A program made the translations under genes and the position numbers. Source: Facklamia sp050409585 (lineage in GTDB: Bacteria > Bacillota > Bacilli > Lactobacillales > Aerococcaceae). Taken from it: a stretch of DNA of 64,000 bases. The stretch is taken from contig NZ_JBNUPE010000001.1 in assembly GCF_050409585.1 (NCBI RefSeq), positions 1 through 64,000 on the forward strand, in the 5' to 3' direction. This document shows positions 27,738-36,080 of this stretch, in pieces (positions within the stretch are counted from its first letter, which is position 1; each line of letters begins with the position of its first letter). The notes beneath the pieces are model-generated. The model was not told the origin of the DNA. It made no database searches and worked only from the letters and a program-made list of their open reading frames with translations.

Positions 27738-28562
27738 TCAATGCTTATGTTTGCGTAAGTATCTTTGTAGGCTTTGAACAACAGCTACTAAAACGAATAT
27801 CAAAATAAATATTAAAGTAATAGATGCTCCAGGAGGGGTGTCTAATCTGTAGGAAGCGAATAATCCCAAGTAAATTCCCACGATGTTTATCACAAAACCA
27901 ATCGCTATTGCTTGTTCAAAGGACCTAGAAAGTCTAATAGCTGTTGAAGAAGGAATCACAATTAATGCTGATACTAATAAAACACCAACAATTGGCATCA
28001 TAATGGAAATAGCAACCCCTGTTAAAATTGAAAAACAAGTTGAAATAAAACGAACCGGCAGTCCTGCTGTTTTAGCAGTAGCTTCATCAAAAGATATAAT
28101 ATAAAGTGGTTTTCTAAAAATTAGATATAAGCATAAAATCACCAGCGCTAGTCCAATTAATAAATAAACCTCTTGGTCTTGAATTAAGATAATCGATCCA
28201 AACAGATATTGGTCTACTTTAAATACACCACTATTGGAATTAAAGCTTAGAAGAAACAAGGCTAAAGCCATACCAGTGGACATCATTAAAGCCACAGATA
28301 TTTCAGTGAAATGTCTATACACCGTTCTAAGATACTCAATTCCCAGTGAAGCAATCACAACAATCACTATGGTCGAGTATGTAGGTTGGATACCTAGTAT
28401 AATTCCTAAAGCAACTCCAGCTAAAGAAATATGAGATAAGGTATCTGCCATTAAAGATTGCCTTCTGAGAATGAGGAAGAGACCTAAAATAGGTGTTATA
28501 AAGGACATGGCTAATCCTGCTATAAAGGCGCGTTGGATGAAGTCATACTGAAACATCTCCAA
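27738..28562 (-). CDS. adcB: Zinc ABC transporter permease AdcB
   Basis: Family ABC-3 permease of the metal importers, with about eight TMs. The conserved LADTLSHISLAGVALG segment and the SFDEATAKTAGLPVRF loop are characteristic. The start is TTG at 28562 with GGAGGG six bases upstream, giving a 43-bp overlap with adcC; the ATG at 28556 is an alternative. Zinc rather than manganese is inferred from AdcC and the His-rich AdcA. Confidence 0.92.
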   Translation of the reverse strand: MEMFQYDFIQRAFIAGLAMSFITPILGLFLILRRQSLMADTLSHISLAGVALGIILGIQPTYSTIVIVVIASLGIEYLRTVYRHFTEISVALMMSTGMALALFLLSFNSNSGVFKVDQYLFGSIILIQDQEVYLLIGLALVILCLYLIFRKPLYIISFDEATAKTAGLPVRFISTCFSILTGVAISIMMPIVGVLLVSALIVIPSSTAIRLSRSFEQAIAIGFVINIVGIYLGLFASYRLDTPPGASITLIFILIFVLVAVVQSLQRYLRKHKH

Positions 28563-29215
28563 GGAGAACCCTCCTCTCTAATTAAGCGAATTTCACGATC
28601 ATAGAAGCCTTCAATTTCATCATCAGCATGTGTCACCATCATGATGGATTTACCATGATGCTTGGTAAGATGTTGCAAAAGTTGATAGAACTTTCGGCGT
28701 GATTGGCTATCCATACCGTTTGTCGGTTCATCTAAAACATATAAATCTGGATCCAATGCAAAAACGCGCGCTAAAATAATCCGCTGTTTTTGGCCGCCTG
28801 AAAGTTGCCCGATTAATTTATCTCGCATATTCGCCATACCCACTGCTTCAAGGGCACGATCAACGTGTTCATAATCTTCAGCATCTAAAGATTTAAACCA
28901 TCTATTTTGACTGTAACGACCCGACTCTACAAAGCGCTGAACCGTGCTAGGGAAGCCTGAATTAAAGGCGGAAATGTTTTGTGCAACATAACCCAACGAT
29001 AGCTTATCTCCTGCTTTATTTTTTTTGGCAATACTTATTTCTCCTGTTGCTGGCTTTAACAGACCGATAATATTTTTAACTAACGTTGACTTAGCCGCTC
29101 CATTTTCTCCCGTTAAAATAACAAATTCTCCGGATGCGATATCAAAAGTGATATTATTCAAAACTTTTTCTTCTTCATAATAAAAAGACAAGTTTTTAAC
29201 GGATAACACCTTCAT
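28520..29215 (-). CDS. adcC: Zinc ABC transporter ATP-binding protein AdcC
   Basis: ATPase of the zinc importer. Walker A reads TGENGAAKSTL, with Ala in place of the usual Gly before the Lys. I recall the same Ala-Ala form in streptococcal AdcC, so it is probably a lineage trait and not decay. The signature is LSGGQKQRIILARV and Walker B LYVLDEPTNGMD. The C-terminus SPWRCFSM also resembles AdcC of streptococci. It overlaps adcB and follows adcA by 23 bp. Confidence 0.93.
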   Translation of the reverse strand: MKVLSVKNLSFYYEEEKVLNNITFDIASGEFVILTGENGAAKSTLVKNIIGLLKPATGEISIAKKNKAGDKLSLGYVAQNISAFNSGFPSTVQRFVESGRYSQNRWFKSLDAEDYEHVDRALEAVGMANMRDKLIGQLSGGQKQRIILARVFALDPDLYVLDEPTNGMDSQSRRKFYQLLQHLTKHHGKSIMMVTHADDEIEGFYDREIRLIREEGSPWRCFSMTSSNAPL

Positions 29216-29238
29216 TTTTGGCCTCCTTACACTAGTTT

Positions 29239-30216
29239 CTAATTTTGAAGTAGTTGTTCAAGATTTTTACGCATTAATGTAAAATAGTTTTCCCCTGCTG
29301 CTGCCTCTTCCTCAGAAACTAATTCCAAAGTTCTTAAGGGCAGTAATTCTGCTTTAGTAGAGCTTGCTACTGTTTGAGCAATCTTAGAATCAATAGCAGG
29401 ATCAACATAGATTTTGTTCACTTGTTTTTCTGCTAATAGCTTTTGCATTTCAGCAATTTGTTTGGCTGAAGGTTCTTGATCTGAAAAAAGTCCTCCAATT
29501 GAAATTTGCTCTAAACCATAGGCCTGAGCTAAATAGCTAAAAGCTTTATGTTGAACCACGATGGTTTTATTTTCTAAATCTTTTAATTTAGTCTGAAATT
29601 CTGTATTTAATGCTTCAAGTTTTTCAACCAAAGCCTTACAGTTCTCTTCATAGACCTTCTGATTATCAGGATCTATTTCTATCATTGCCTCTTTAATGTT
29701 TTTGGCTTGTTGACTATAAACCATTGGGTCTAACCAGGTATGAGGGTCAAATTCATGAACGTGTCCTTCGTGACCATGCTCTTCACCTTCATGATCGTGC
29801 TCTTCACCTTCATGATCGTGCTCTTCACCTTCATGATCGTGCTCTTCACCATCACCGGATAACAAATCAATGCCGTCGGTTGATTCTAAAACTTTGGTAG
29901 TATCTAAATCAACTAAAGACATTAAATCCTTTATAAAAAATTCCATTTCATCATCTTGATAAATAAATAGATCACTTTCTTGAACTTTAATTGCAGCTTG
30001 TGCACTTGCTTCATAAGCGTGAGCATCTTGATTGGCATCTAGTAGCATAGAAACCTCCATTTTATCTCCTGCTATTTCTGAAGCCAAAAAGTACACTGGA
30101 TAAAAAGTGGCCATAACTTTTGGCCTGTCTTGTGCAGAAACAATTTTAAAAGTTGTATGACCTACCATCGCTAGACTTAAAAAGATAGTAGCTATTATTT
30201 TCATTAGTTTATTCAT
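29239..30216 (-). CDS. adcA: Zinc-binding protein AdcA/ZnuA type with His-rich loop
   Basis: Extracellular zinc receptor of cluster A-I. The signal peptide (about 1-28) ends VSA before QDRPK and has no lipobox cysteine, which is unusual for a Gram-positive binding protein. The metal-ligand residues appear in the ZnuA order: the DANQDAHAYE loop, the HVHEFDPHTWLDP motif, and VVQHKAFSYLAQ. Before the second motif is a His/Glu-rich loop made of seven-residue repeats G-E-E-H-D-H-E. There is no ZinT domain at the C-terminus. It is the first gene of the adcACB operon. Confidence 0.92.
   Translation of the reverse strand: MNKLMKIIATIFLSLAMVGHTTFKIVSAQDRPKVMATFYPVYFLASEIAGDKMEVSMLLDANQDAHAYEASAQAAIKVQESDLFIYQDDEMEFFIKDLMSLVDLDTTKVLESTDGIDLLSGDGEEHDHEGEEHDHEGEEHDHEGEEHGHEGHVHEFDPHTWLDPMVYSQQAKNIKEAMIEIDPDNQKVYEENCKALVEKLEALNTEFQTKLKDLENKTIVVQHKAFSYLAQAYGLEQISIGGLFSDQEPSAKQIAEMQKLLAEKQVNKIYVDPAIDSKIAQTVASSTKAELLPLRTLELVSEEEAAAGENYFTLMRKNLEQLLQN
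29778..29850 (-). repeat. 21-bp tandem repeats encoding the His-rich loop of AdcA
   Basis: The 21-bp unit CTCTTCACCTTCATGATCGTG (split here as CTCTTCACCTTCATGATCG plus TG) occurs in three nearly identical copies and one diverged copy, each coding for one G-E-E-H-D-H-E repeat. Identical DNA copies suggest recent expansion and a length that varies between strains. Confidence 0.85.
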
Positions 30217-30240
30217 ATTATTTTACCCTCCGTTTAAATA

Positions 30241-30294
30241 GTAATAGTTACATATATCTTTATGTATAGTATCTTCCTACTAGAAGTTTGTCAA
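30241..30294 (-). promoter_or_regulatory. adc promoter with candidate metal-repressor operator
   Basis: On the minus strand TTGACA (30289-30294), a 17-bp spacer, and TACTAT (30266-30271) form a strong sigma-A promoter. About 14 bases downstream is the imperfect inverted repeat GTAACTATTAC (30241-30251), located where a repressor would block transcription. The half-site GTAA/TTAC resembles parts of Zur and AdcR sites. Which repressor binds is not known. Confidence 0.6.
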
Positions 30295-30324
30295 GGTAAA
30301 TTTTAAGATATAATTCACTAAAAA

Positions 30325-30358
30325 AGCGGTAAGTCCTCTATTAAGAAGGCAAACCGCT
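30325..30358 (-). terminator. Terminator after the GTPase gene
   Basis: AGCGGT at one side pairs with ACCGCT at the other, with extra inner pairing, followed on the minus strand by TTTTTT. It lies just beyond the stop at 30368. Confidence 0.75.
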
Positions 30359-30367
30359 AAATTGATA

Positions 30368-31573
30368 TTACTCGTATTGATCTAAACTGTTAGTCATCCA
30401 TTCTGGCAATGAATCTTTGACCTTGTCGGGAAATCGATGACTGATTGTTTCGAGCTCCTGACCAAATGTCTTGCGCATCAAAGCTGTTATCTCCTTAGGT
30501 AATAACTTTTTCCCTTGATTCTCTGCAAGCGTTATCTGCTTTAGTATTTCAATGTATGAATAAGCTAATGCTAGAGTAACAGTTGAGGCAGTAAAACCAT
30601 TAACCATTCCTCCTGTAACTGATCCCACTCCTGGCACCCATTTAGCAGCTGACGAAGCTAGGTACTTACCCACCATACTCGCTAAACCTGTCCCTCCTAC
30701 CCCAGCCATCATACTAACAATTTGTTTTTTATCGATAGACAAGCCGAATATACTAGTAATGTGAGCTAGCATTGTAATTTGGATAGGAACTAAAAGAGCT
30801 GAGTCAGCAATCGGTAAGGGGGTTAGACCAATTCCAAAAGTTGTTTTCATATACTTGTTTGCCCAACTTCTAGATTGAGCTATTTTTAAAGCCAAGTCTA
30901 CTCGTTGGGCATTAATAAAAGCCTTCTCTACCTCTTCCGGAACAAACTCATAACTATGTTTAGTCAACTCTTCTAAGCCATAAGCTTTAATTTTTTGGCC
31001 ACCTGCTAATTCAAAGTCTTTGGCTAAAACAGGAATAACCACTTGGACTTGAGGGACTGCTTTTTTAACAGAATCTTTAAAGCCTTTAATATCCTCACCA
31101 ATTGCTTGTGTTAAGACCACAATAACCGGCAGTTCTTGAGCCAGCATTGCAATTAGGGTAATTTCTTGCGGTTCAATTCTTGCCATCGTCGCATGGATAC
31201 AATAGTAAACCAAGTGAATAGGCTCTACCGCATCGCCTTTTTTAGCGTCCTTTACTAAATGAAGTAAGTGTTGGATACTTTCATCTTGCGACTTTGAATG
31301 TAACTCTAATCCTTTAGTATCATAGATAACTAGTGGTAAGCCTTTTTTAGTTATTTTCTGGACCTTTTGAGTCACTGGAAGACCTACTCCTGTTGAAGCA
31401 ATATTTTCTCTAAAAAGAGCGTTCACAAGAGTGGATTTTCCCGATCCCGTTTTACCAGCGAGTAAAATGCGAATGGGCTCCATCTTTTCCACTTCCTGAT
31501 CTGCTTGCCTTAATAGATCAAGTGCTAAGTTAAGATTTAAAGGACTAGTCTTAAATTTCTTCCATAAATCCAT
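30368..31573 (-). CDS. GTPase-domain protein with hydrophobic C-terminal domain (DUF697-like)
   Basis: The N-terminal half is an Era-like G domain: P-loop AGKTGSGKSTLVNALF, a Thr in the switch I region (ASTGVG), and G3 DTKG in VIYDTKGLEL. The G4 position reads VVLTQAIGED, not the canonical NKxD/TKxD, so guanine specificity is uncertain. The C-terminal half (about 245-345) has Gly/Ala-rich hydrophobic helices (MMAGVGGTGLASMVGKYLAS, WVPGVGSVTGG), as in DUF697 proteins that associate with membranes. The cellular role is unknown. It is 20 bp after the metallopeptidase gene. Confidence 0.8.
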   Translation of the reverse strand: MDLWKKFKTSPLNLNLALDLLRQADQEVEKMEPIRILLAGKTGSGKSTLVNALFRENIASTGVGLPVTQKVQKITKKGLPLVIYDTKGLELHSKSQDESIQHLLHLVKDAKKGDAVEPIHLVYYCIHATMARIEPQEITLIAMLAQELPVIVVLTQAIGEDIKGFKDSVKKAVPQVQVVIPVLAKDFELAGGQKIKAYGLEELTKHSYEFVPEEVEKAFINAQRVDLALKIAQSRSWANKYMKTTFGIGLTPLPIADSALLVPIQITMLAHITSIFGLSIDKKQIVSMMAGVGGTGLASMVGKYLASSAAKWVPGVGSVTGGMVNGFTASTVTLALAYSYIEILKQITLAENQGKKLLPKEITALMRKTFGQELETISHRFPDKVKDSLPEWMTNSLDQYE

Positions 31574-31593
31574 AATTCGCCTCCATCTATGCC

Positions 31594-32292
31594 TTAATTC
31601 CTACGCGAGCGATTAGATAAAATTATTAGCCTTAAAATTTGTAAAGCCGTTGAAAAAGTAGCCGCTATATAAGTAAAGGCTGCTGCATTCAAAACTTTAC
31701 GAGCAGCGGGCAACTCCCCTTGAGTGAAGATATCTAGCTGTTCCAAAGAAATTAAAGCCCGTTTACTTGCATCTAGTTCAACTGGTAAAGTTACTATTTG
31801 AAATAATAAAGCCGTTGATAGTGCAATGATACCAATTGTTACCAATCCCATCATTTGGAAAAGAAAACCCAAAATGATAATTGGCATACCAATCATTGAG
31901 CCAAATTGTGATACGGGAACTAAAGCTGATCTTAATTTTAGAAATTGGTAGTTCTTAGCATCTTGCACGGCATGACCACACTCGTGAGCTGCAACTGCTA
32001 CCGCTGCTACAGAGCTGTTGCTATAAGTAGCTTCCGATAATCTTAAGATTTTCTCTTTGGGACTGTAGTGGTCTGTTAAGTTCCCAGCTACTCTTTCAAC
32101 TCTCACATCTTGAATTTGATTTGCTTGCAGAATTAATTCCGCGGCTTCTTGTCCACTTATATTACGCTCACTCATTAATTCGCTGTATTTAGCAAAGGTT
32201 GATTTAACCTTCCATTGAGCATACATTACAATAGCCATACCTATTAGTATTAAAATATATGTTGAATCAAAATAAAAACCGTAGGGGTACAT
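31594..32292 (-). CDS. YugP-type zinc membrane metallopeptidase
   Basis: Membrane protein of 232 aa with an N-terminal TM (about 8-24), then a soluble part with the zinc-protease motif AAHECGHAVQDA (HExxH-like, HECGH), then three hydrophobic segments. The LRLSEATYSNSSVAAVAVAA stretch before it is conserved in the YugP family. The natural substrate is not known. It probably shares a transcript with the downstream GTPase. Confidence 0.88.
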   Translation of the reverse strand: MYPYGFYFDSTYILILIGMAIVMYAQWKVKSTFAKYSELMSERNISGQEAAELILQANQIQDVRVERVAGNLTDHYSPKEKILRLSEATYSNSSVAAVAVAAHECGHAVQDAKNYQFLKLRSALVPVSQFGSMIGMPIIILGFLFQMMGLVTIGIIALSTALLFQIVTLPVELDASKRALISLEQLDIFTQGELPAARKVLNAAAFTYIAATFSTALQILRLIILSNRSRRN

Positions 32293-32464
32293 TGAATTCC
32301 TCCTTTAAAGTTCAAACACTATAAACAGTATTCTATCAAAACTTCCTTTGGTTTTCTATTTTAGTAACTTTTAGATGAAAATTTCCCAGTCCTGATACTT
32401 AAATTAAAAAACATTTAGAAATGTACTGACCCCTTAAACCCGAACAAGGATTTAGGGGGGTTGT

Positions 32465-33007
32465 ATGGCAAAATATAATTTTGAATTTATATTATAGTTA
32501 GTAAGAGAAATCGAAGAAGGATATGAAAGAAAATTTCTTTCAAGAAGGTCTGGAGTCAAAGCTTCAAACGTTTCTAATTGGATAAGACAAGATAAAATGT
32601 ATGGAGAAAATGGACTTAGAAAATCTATGTCTAAAACTAAATACAGCGGAGAATTAAAAAATCTGTAATAAAATATAGGCAATACAATGAACTATCCTAT
32701 AGAGAAACAGCAGAGTACTTTAAAATTAATAATCCTTCAATAATTGCTAATTGGAAAAGAAAATATAAACAAGAAGGTTTTGAAGGATTCAATGCTAATG
32801 AAGGAAGACCTATAAAGAATGGGGATACGACTATGTCTAAAAACACCGATAAATCAAATGAAATTAAGAAGTTAAAAAAATCAAAGAGAAGAATTAATAG
32901 AGCTAAGGCAAAGAAATGAATATCTTGAAGCAGAAATACTCTATCTAAAAAAGTTAGATGACTTAATTCAAAAGAAAAAATCTCAAACAAAAAAAAGACA
33001 AAAATAG
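32465..33007 (+). pseudogene. IS150-type OrfA remnant (helix-turn-helix protein)
   Basis: The reading frame starts MAKYNFEFIL, hits an in-frame TAG at codon 11, and continues REIEEGYERKFLSRRSGVKA with SNVSNWIRQDKMYGENGLRK. One A is then missing near 32660, after which the frame reads IKYRQYNELSYRETAEYFK. A further shift is needed near 32880 to reach ELIELRQRNEYLEAEILYLK, the leucine-zipper end. That makes one nonsense mutation and two frameshifts. The homologous OrfA has two helix-turn-helix segments and binds the IS ends. Confidence 0.8.
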
Positions 33008-33749
33008 TACTTGAAATAGGCTAGTTAAACCGGATATTAAGTTAAAAATATGGCTTGATATAGCAAAACTACCAAGAACATCTTTCTACGAATGGAAAGA
33101 AAAGCAAGATAGAGTTAACCATAAAAGAGTATTAAGAATCATGAAAGTTAGTAAACCTCTATGTAAAAAATTCCACACAAGAACAATGAAATATAGCTCA
33201 TATAGAGGAGAAATAGGTAGGATAGCAGATAACAAATTAAATAGAAACTTCAAAGTAGAAAAAGCTAATGAAGTATGGGTGAGTGATATAACAAAACTTA
33301 AAGTTAAATCTTCTGAAAACAGGTTATAACTATCACCAATAATGGATTTATTTAACTGTGAAATAATATCATATCATTTAAATATATCACCTACTGTATA
33401 TTTTACCAATAAGTCCTTAGAAGATGCTGTAAAGAAACTTCCACAAGATCACCATTTAATAGTTCATACAGATCAAGGATTTCATTATCAACCTAAGTCA
33501 TGGGTAAAAAACCTTGAAGATAACACTATAAAACAAAGTATGTCAAGACGAGCTAATTGTCTAGACAATTCGCCTATGGAAAACTTCTTTGGGCTTCTAA
33601 AACAAGAAATATTTTATGCGGTTAAGTATGATAGTATAGATGAATTAGCTGAAGAAATAAAAAGATCTATTTATTGGTATAACCATCATAGGCTAAAAGA
33701 AAAATTAAACGGCCTTTCACCTATTGAATATAGGTTGCAGGCCGCATAA
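33006..33749 (+). pseudogene. IS150-type OrfB transposase remnant (DDE integrase)
   Basis: The frame can be followed from VKPDIKLKIWLDIAKLPRTS through FYEWKEKQDR. A segment of roughly 30-40 residues that normally follows is missing, and the text jumps to NHKRVLRIMK. After VWVSDITKLK, which holds the first catalytic Asp, a short deletion and stop lead to LFNCEIISYHLN. The second Asp region VHTDQGFHYQ and the Glu region SPMENFFGLLKQE are preserved. The C-terminus is intact (NGLSPIEYRLQAA). Confidence 0.82.
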
Positions 33750-33814
33750 TTAATTTTAATATTATTGTTCGTGTTTATGGGTTCACATCAAAATTCTAAA
33801 TGCTTAATTATTTT

Positions 33815-35101
33815 TTATTTTAATTCAGGTAACATAGCATTCAAAGTAATTCCTACCAGTGCACTTAAGGCTGTTCCGGAAACAACAAATGAGCCTCCCA
33901 AATCTAAAACAGCTCCCCCCAATCCGATAACCAACATAGCTGAAGCAATAATTAAATTTCTAGATTGTGAAAAGTCAGTGTGATCTTTTATTAATACCTT
34001 CAGACCATTACTAGCAATCACACCATACAATAGAATCGACATTCCTCCCAATACTGCGGAAGGTATTGATGCCACTAAAGCATTAAATTTGCCAAAGAAA
34101 GATATCAAAATAGCTAGAAAAGCTGCATTTCTAATGACACTAACAGATGCAATTCTTGTTAAAGCAATCACACCAGAGTTTTCACCATAAGTTGTGTTTG
34201 CAGGACCACCAATTAAAGCTGAAACGAAAGTAGCTAACCCATCTCCTGCTAAAGTTCGGTGTAATCCTGGCTTTGATAAAAAATTACGATCACAAATTTC
34301 ACTAAGAACCACATGATCACCTGTATGCTCAGCAATGGTAACCAAAGCAATTGGTAAAATCGCCCAGGCTTCTGGTCCAAAATAAAACTTATATTGTTGC
34401 CAATTTGCAACAGGTGTAGCAAATGGAAGGGATAAATCCGGCAAACGAATCCAACTAGCTTCTATTACGGGAGTATAATCAACGATTCCAACCATTAACG
34501 AAAGAAGATAGCCGCCAATAATAGCGATTAAGAATGGAATTACTTTAAAGAAGCCTTTACCAAATATCTGCATGTAAACTGAAATGAGTAGCGTTCCTAC
34601 TGAAACGAAAATGTTTCGCCAATCCCCACCCGATACAAAGCCAGCATTATTTACTGCAGAAGAAGCTAATCCTAAACCGATAACAATAATCATCGGCCCA
34701 ATAACAATCGGTGGTAATATTTTATTCAACCAATCGGTGCCGGTATACTTGATTACTCCAGCAATCACAACGTAAAATAAACCGACCATCATGATTCCAG
34801 TTTGCGCTGCAGAAACATCCCCACCTAGTTGTTCCATTGCTAAAGCCATGGCAGCAATATAAGCAAAAGAGGATCCCAAATAAACAGGCACCTCCCCTTT
34901 TGTTATAGTAAGGTAAATCAATGTTCCTATCCCACTTGCTAACAAAGCAGTTGAAACAGATAGCCCTAAAATTGAGGGAACTAAGATCGTTGCTCCAAAC
35001 ATAGCAAAAACATGTTGAAAACTTAATAATAATCCTTTGGTAAACTCCGGCTTTTCGTGAGGTTGCAGCAATAGCGTCATTTTATCTTTTGAATTTTCCA
35101 T
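33815..35101 (-). CDS. uraA: Uracil permease
   Basis: Nucleobase:cation symporter of the NCS2 family, with about 12-14 membrane spans. Family features are LLLSFQHVFAMFGATILVP near the start, the AEHTGDHVVLSE motif with its substrate-contacting Glu, and the GGPANTTYGENSGVIALT signature. The PyrR attenuator ahead argues for uracil rather than xanthine. I start at ATG 35101 (428 aa) behind AAGGAG; the longer open frame runs back through the attenuator and is not coding. Confidence 0.93.
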   Translation of the reverse strand: MENSKDKMTLLLQPHEKPEFTKGLLLSFQHVFAMFGATILVPSILGLSVSTALLASGIGTLIYLTITKGEVPVYLGSSFAYIAAMALAMEQLGGDVSAAQTGIMMVGLFYVVIAGVIKYTGTDWLNKILPPIVIGPMIIVIGLGLASSAVNNAGFVSGGDWRNIFVSVGTLLISVYMQIFGKGFFKVIPFLIAIIGGYLLSLMVGIVDYTPVIEASWIRLPDLSLPFATPVANWQQYKFYFGPEAWAILPIALVTIAEHTGDHVVLSEICDRNFLSKPGLHRTLAGDGLATFVSALIGGPANTTYGENSGVIALTRIASVSVIRNAAFLAILISFFGKFNALVASIPSAVLGGMSILLYGVIASNGLKVLIKDHTDFSQSRNLIIASAMLVIGLGGAVLDLGGSFVVSGTALSALVGITLNAMLPELK

Positions 35102-35124
35102 TTTAATCTCCTTATATGAAGGCA

Positions 35125-35210
35125 TAAAAAAGAGCCCTTTATTTGAAAATAAGGACTTAAAATACTCAGTAGACTTTGGCATCCTCGCTGGAATGCATTA
35201 AAAGTCCTTA
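35125..35210 (-). promoter_or_regulatory. PyrR attenuator in the uraA leader
   Basis: Minus-strand leader with three mutually exclusive elements. A hairpin at 35179-35196 has the PyrR-binding loop TCCAGCGAGG, which fits the CNGNGA loop of known sites. An antiterminator forms between TAAGGACTT (35202-35210) and AAGTCCTTA (35150-35158). A terminator uses the same AGTCCTTATTT paired with AAATAAAGGGCT (35133-35157), followed by TTTTTT. UMP-bound PyrR would stabilise the first hairpin, block the antiterminator and stop transcription of uraA. Confidence 0.88.
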
Positions 35211-35352
35211 CATTTCTAATCGATTTTATCATTGTTTGACCAAGTTGTCACACTCTTTTTAGGATTTAATTTAGTAATTTGTTATCAACTTGTTACCTAA
35301 TATCCATATTTTTCTGATACACTGATGGAACGAAACAAAAAGGAATGATTTC

Positions 35353-36036
35353 ATGAAAAAAATACTCAGCCTTATGATTGCATCTCTTTTATTATCTGCC
35401 TGTCAGATTTTCCAATACTTTCAAGAACCAACCGCTAATGAGAAAAATGAACAATCAGAATTGGCTGCTGTCTCCCAAGACCAAATAACTAGTCAAACAA
35501 CTGAAAACCTTGAATCAGAAGATAGCCAAAAGGAGCAAACAGAAAAAAATAAACAGAGCAATACAGCCCCTCGCTTTTTAAAAGAGAAATTAAGCGTTTC
35601 TTCTGATTTCCCTAATTTGACACTTCCAGATGAAGTGCCTCAAGATATTAATCAAGCCATGGAAAGCTATTATCTAAATAATTTTACAAATCAAGAGCAA
35701 CAAGTTAATAAAAATAAAGTAGCAAGTAAGGATTTAAATCAAATCCTTTCACAAATTAATTCGGAGGAAGATTTAAGCCAACTAGATGTTTCTATTGATC
35801 AAAGCCAATTCCAAATCAATGGAGAAACAATCTTTATTCCTCGCATCATCGTACCCTTAACTTACCAAGAAGCCGAAAAGATTGCCAGTGATAACGATAC
35901 ACGTTTAATAAACCACGCTTTAACACAAGTAGGAAACCGATTAGTGCTATTAGCTTATTATCGTCCTCAAACAAAGGAACTTATTCCTATGCATCTGGTC
36001 AATTCAACACACTCACTCTTTTTCTATCAGCAATAA
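35353..36036 (+). CDS. Putative lipoprotein of unknown function
   Basis: The signal peptide ends in lipobox LSAC with the modified Cys at about residue 16, so this protein is membrane-anchored. This contrasts with the solute-binding proteins in the window. Residues 25-75 are a polar Gln/Glu/Asn/Ser-rich linker. The folded part (about 75-227) has a helical YYLNNFTNQEQQVNKN region and a beta-like end (ETIFIPRIIVPLTYQEAEKI). I do not recognise a family. The gene stands alone between uraA and rpoN and shares a bidirectional terminator with rpoN. Confidence 0.75.
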   Translation: MKKILSLMIASLLLSACQIFQYFQEPTANEKNEQSELAAVSQDQITSQTTENLESEDSQKEQTEKNKQSNTAPRFLKEKLSVSSDFPNLTLPDEVPQDINQAMESYYLNNFTNQEQQVNKNKVASKDLNQILSQINSEEDLSQLDVSIDQSQFQINGETIFIPRIIVPLTYQEAEKIASDNDTRLINHALTQVGNRLVLLAYYRPQTKELIPMHLVNSTHSLFFYQQ

Positions 36037-36080
36037 GCATAAGGTCCCAGCCATTTGTTAAATGGCTGGGACTTTATGCT
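36036..36080. terminator. Bidirectional terminator between the lipoprotein gene and rpoN
   Basis: 21-nt arms at 36036-36056 and 36060-36080 pair with a single mismatch around a 3-nt loop. The hairpin overlaps the end of the lipoprotein gene and abuts the rpoN stop, so it serves both converging genes. Confidence 0.85.

Larger units (their letters stand above)
32422..33790 (+). mobile_element. Degenerate IS3-family (IS150-like) insertion sequence
   Basis: The element is 1369 bp. Its ends form imperfect 31-bp inverted repeats: the left end begins TGTACTGACCCCTTAAACCC, and the complement of the right end begins TGATGTGAACCCATAAACAC, with about 22 of 31 bases matching. Both flanks carry AAA, a possible 3-bp target duplication, though weak in such AT-rich DNA. 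It sits between the YugP-type gene and uraA without breaking either. Both reading frames inside are destroyed, so it is immobile unless helped in trans. Confidence 0.85.

Noticed and set aside
28520..28562. adcC Walker A with Ala-Ala-Lys taken as a dead ATPase
   Set aside because: The other ABC motifs are intact, and I recall the same variant in functional streptococcal AdcC.
32452..32990. Open frames on the minus strand inside the IS3-like element
   Set aside because: They are Phe/Leu-rich shadows of the A-rich orfA strand and lack ribosome sites.
35102..35182. N-terminal extension of uraA (27 extra codons)
   Set aside because: It runs through the PyrR terminator hairpin. A good ribosome site sits before the internal ATG at 35101.
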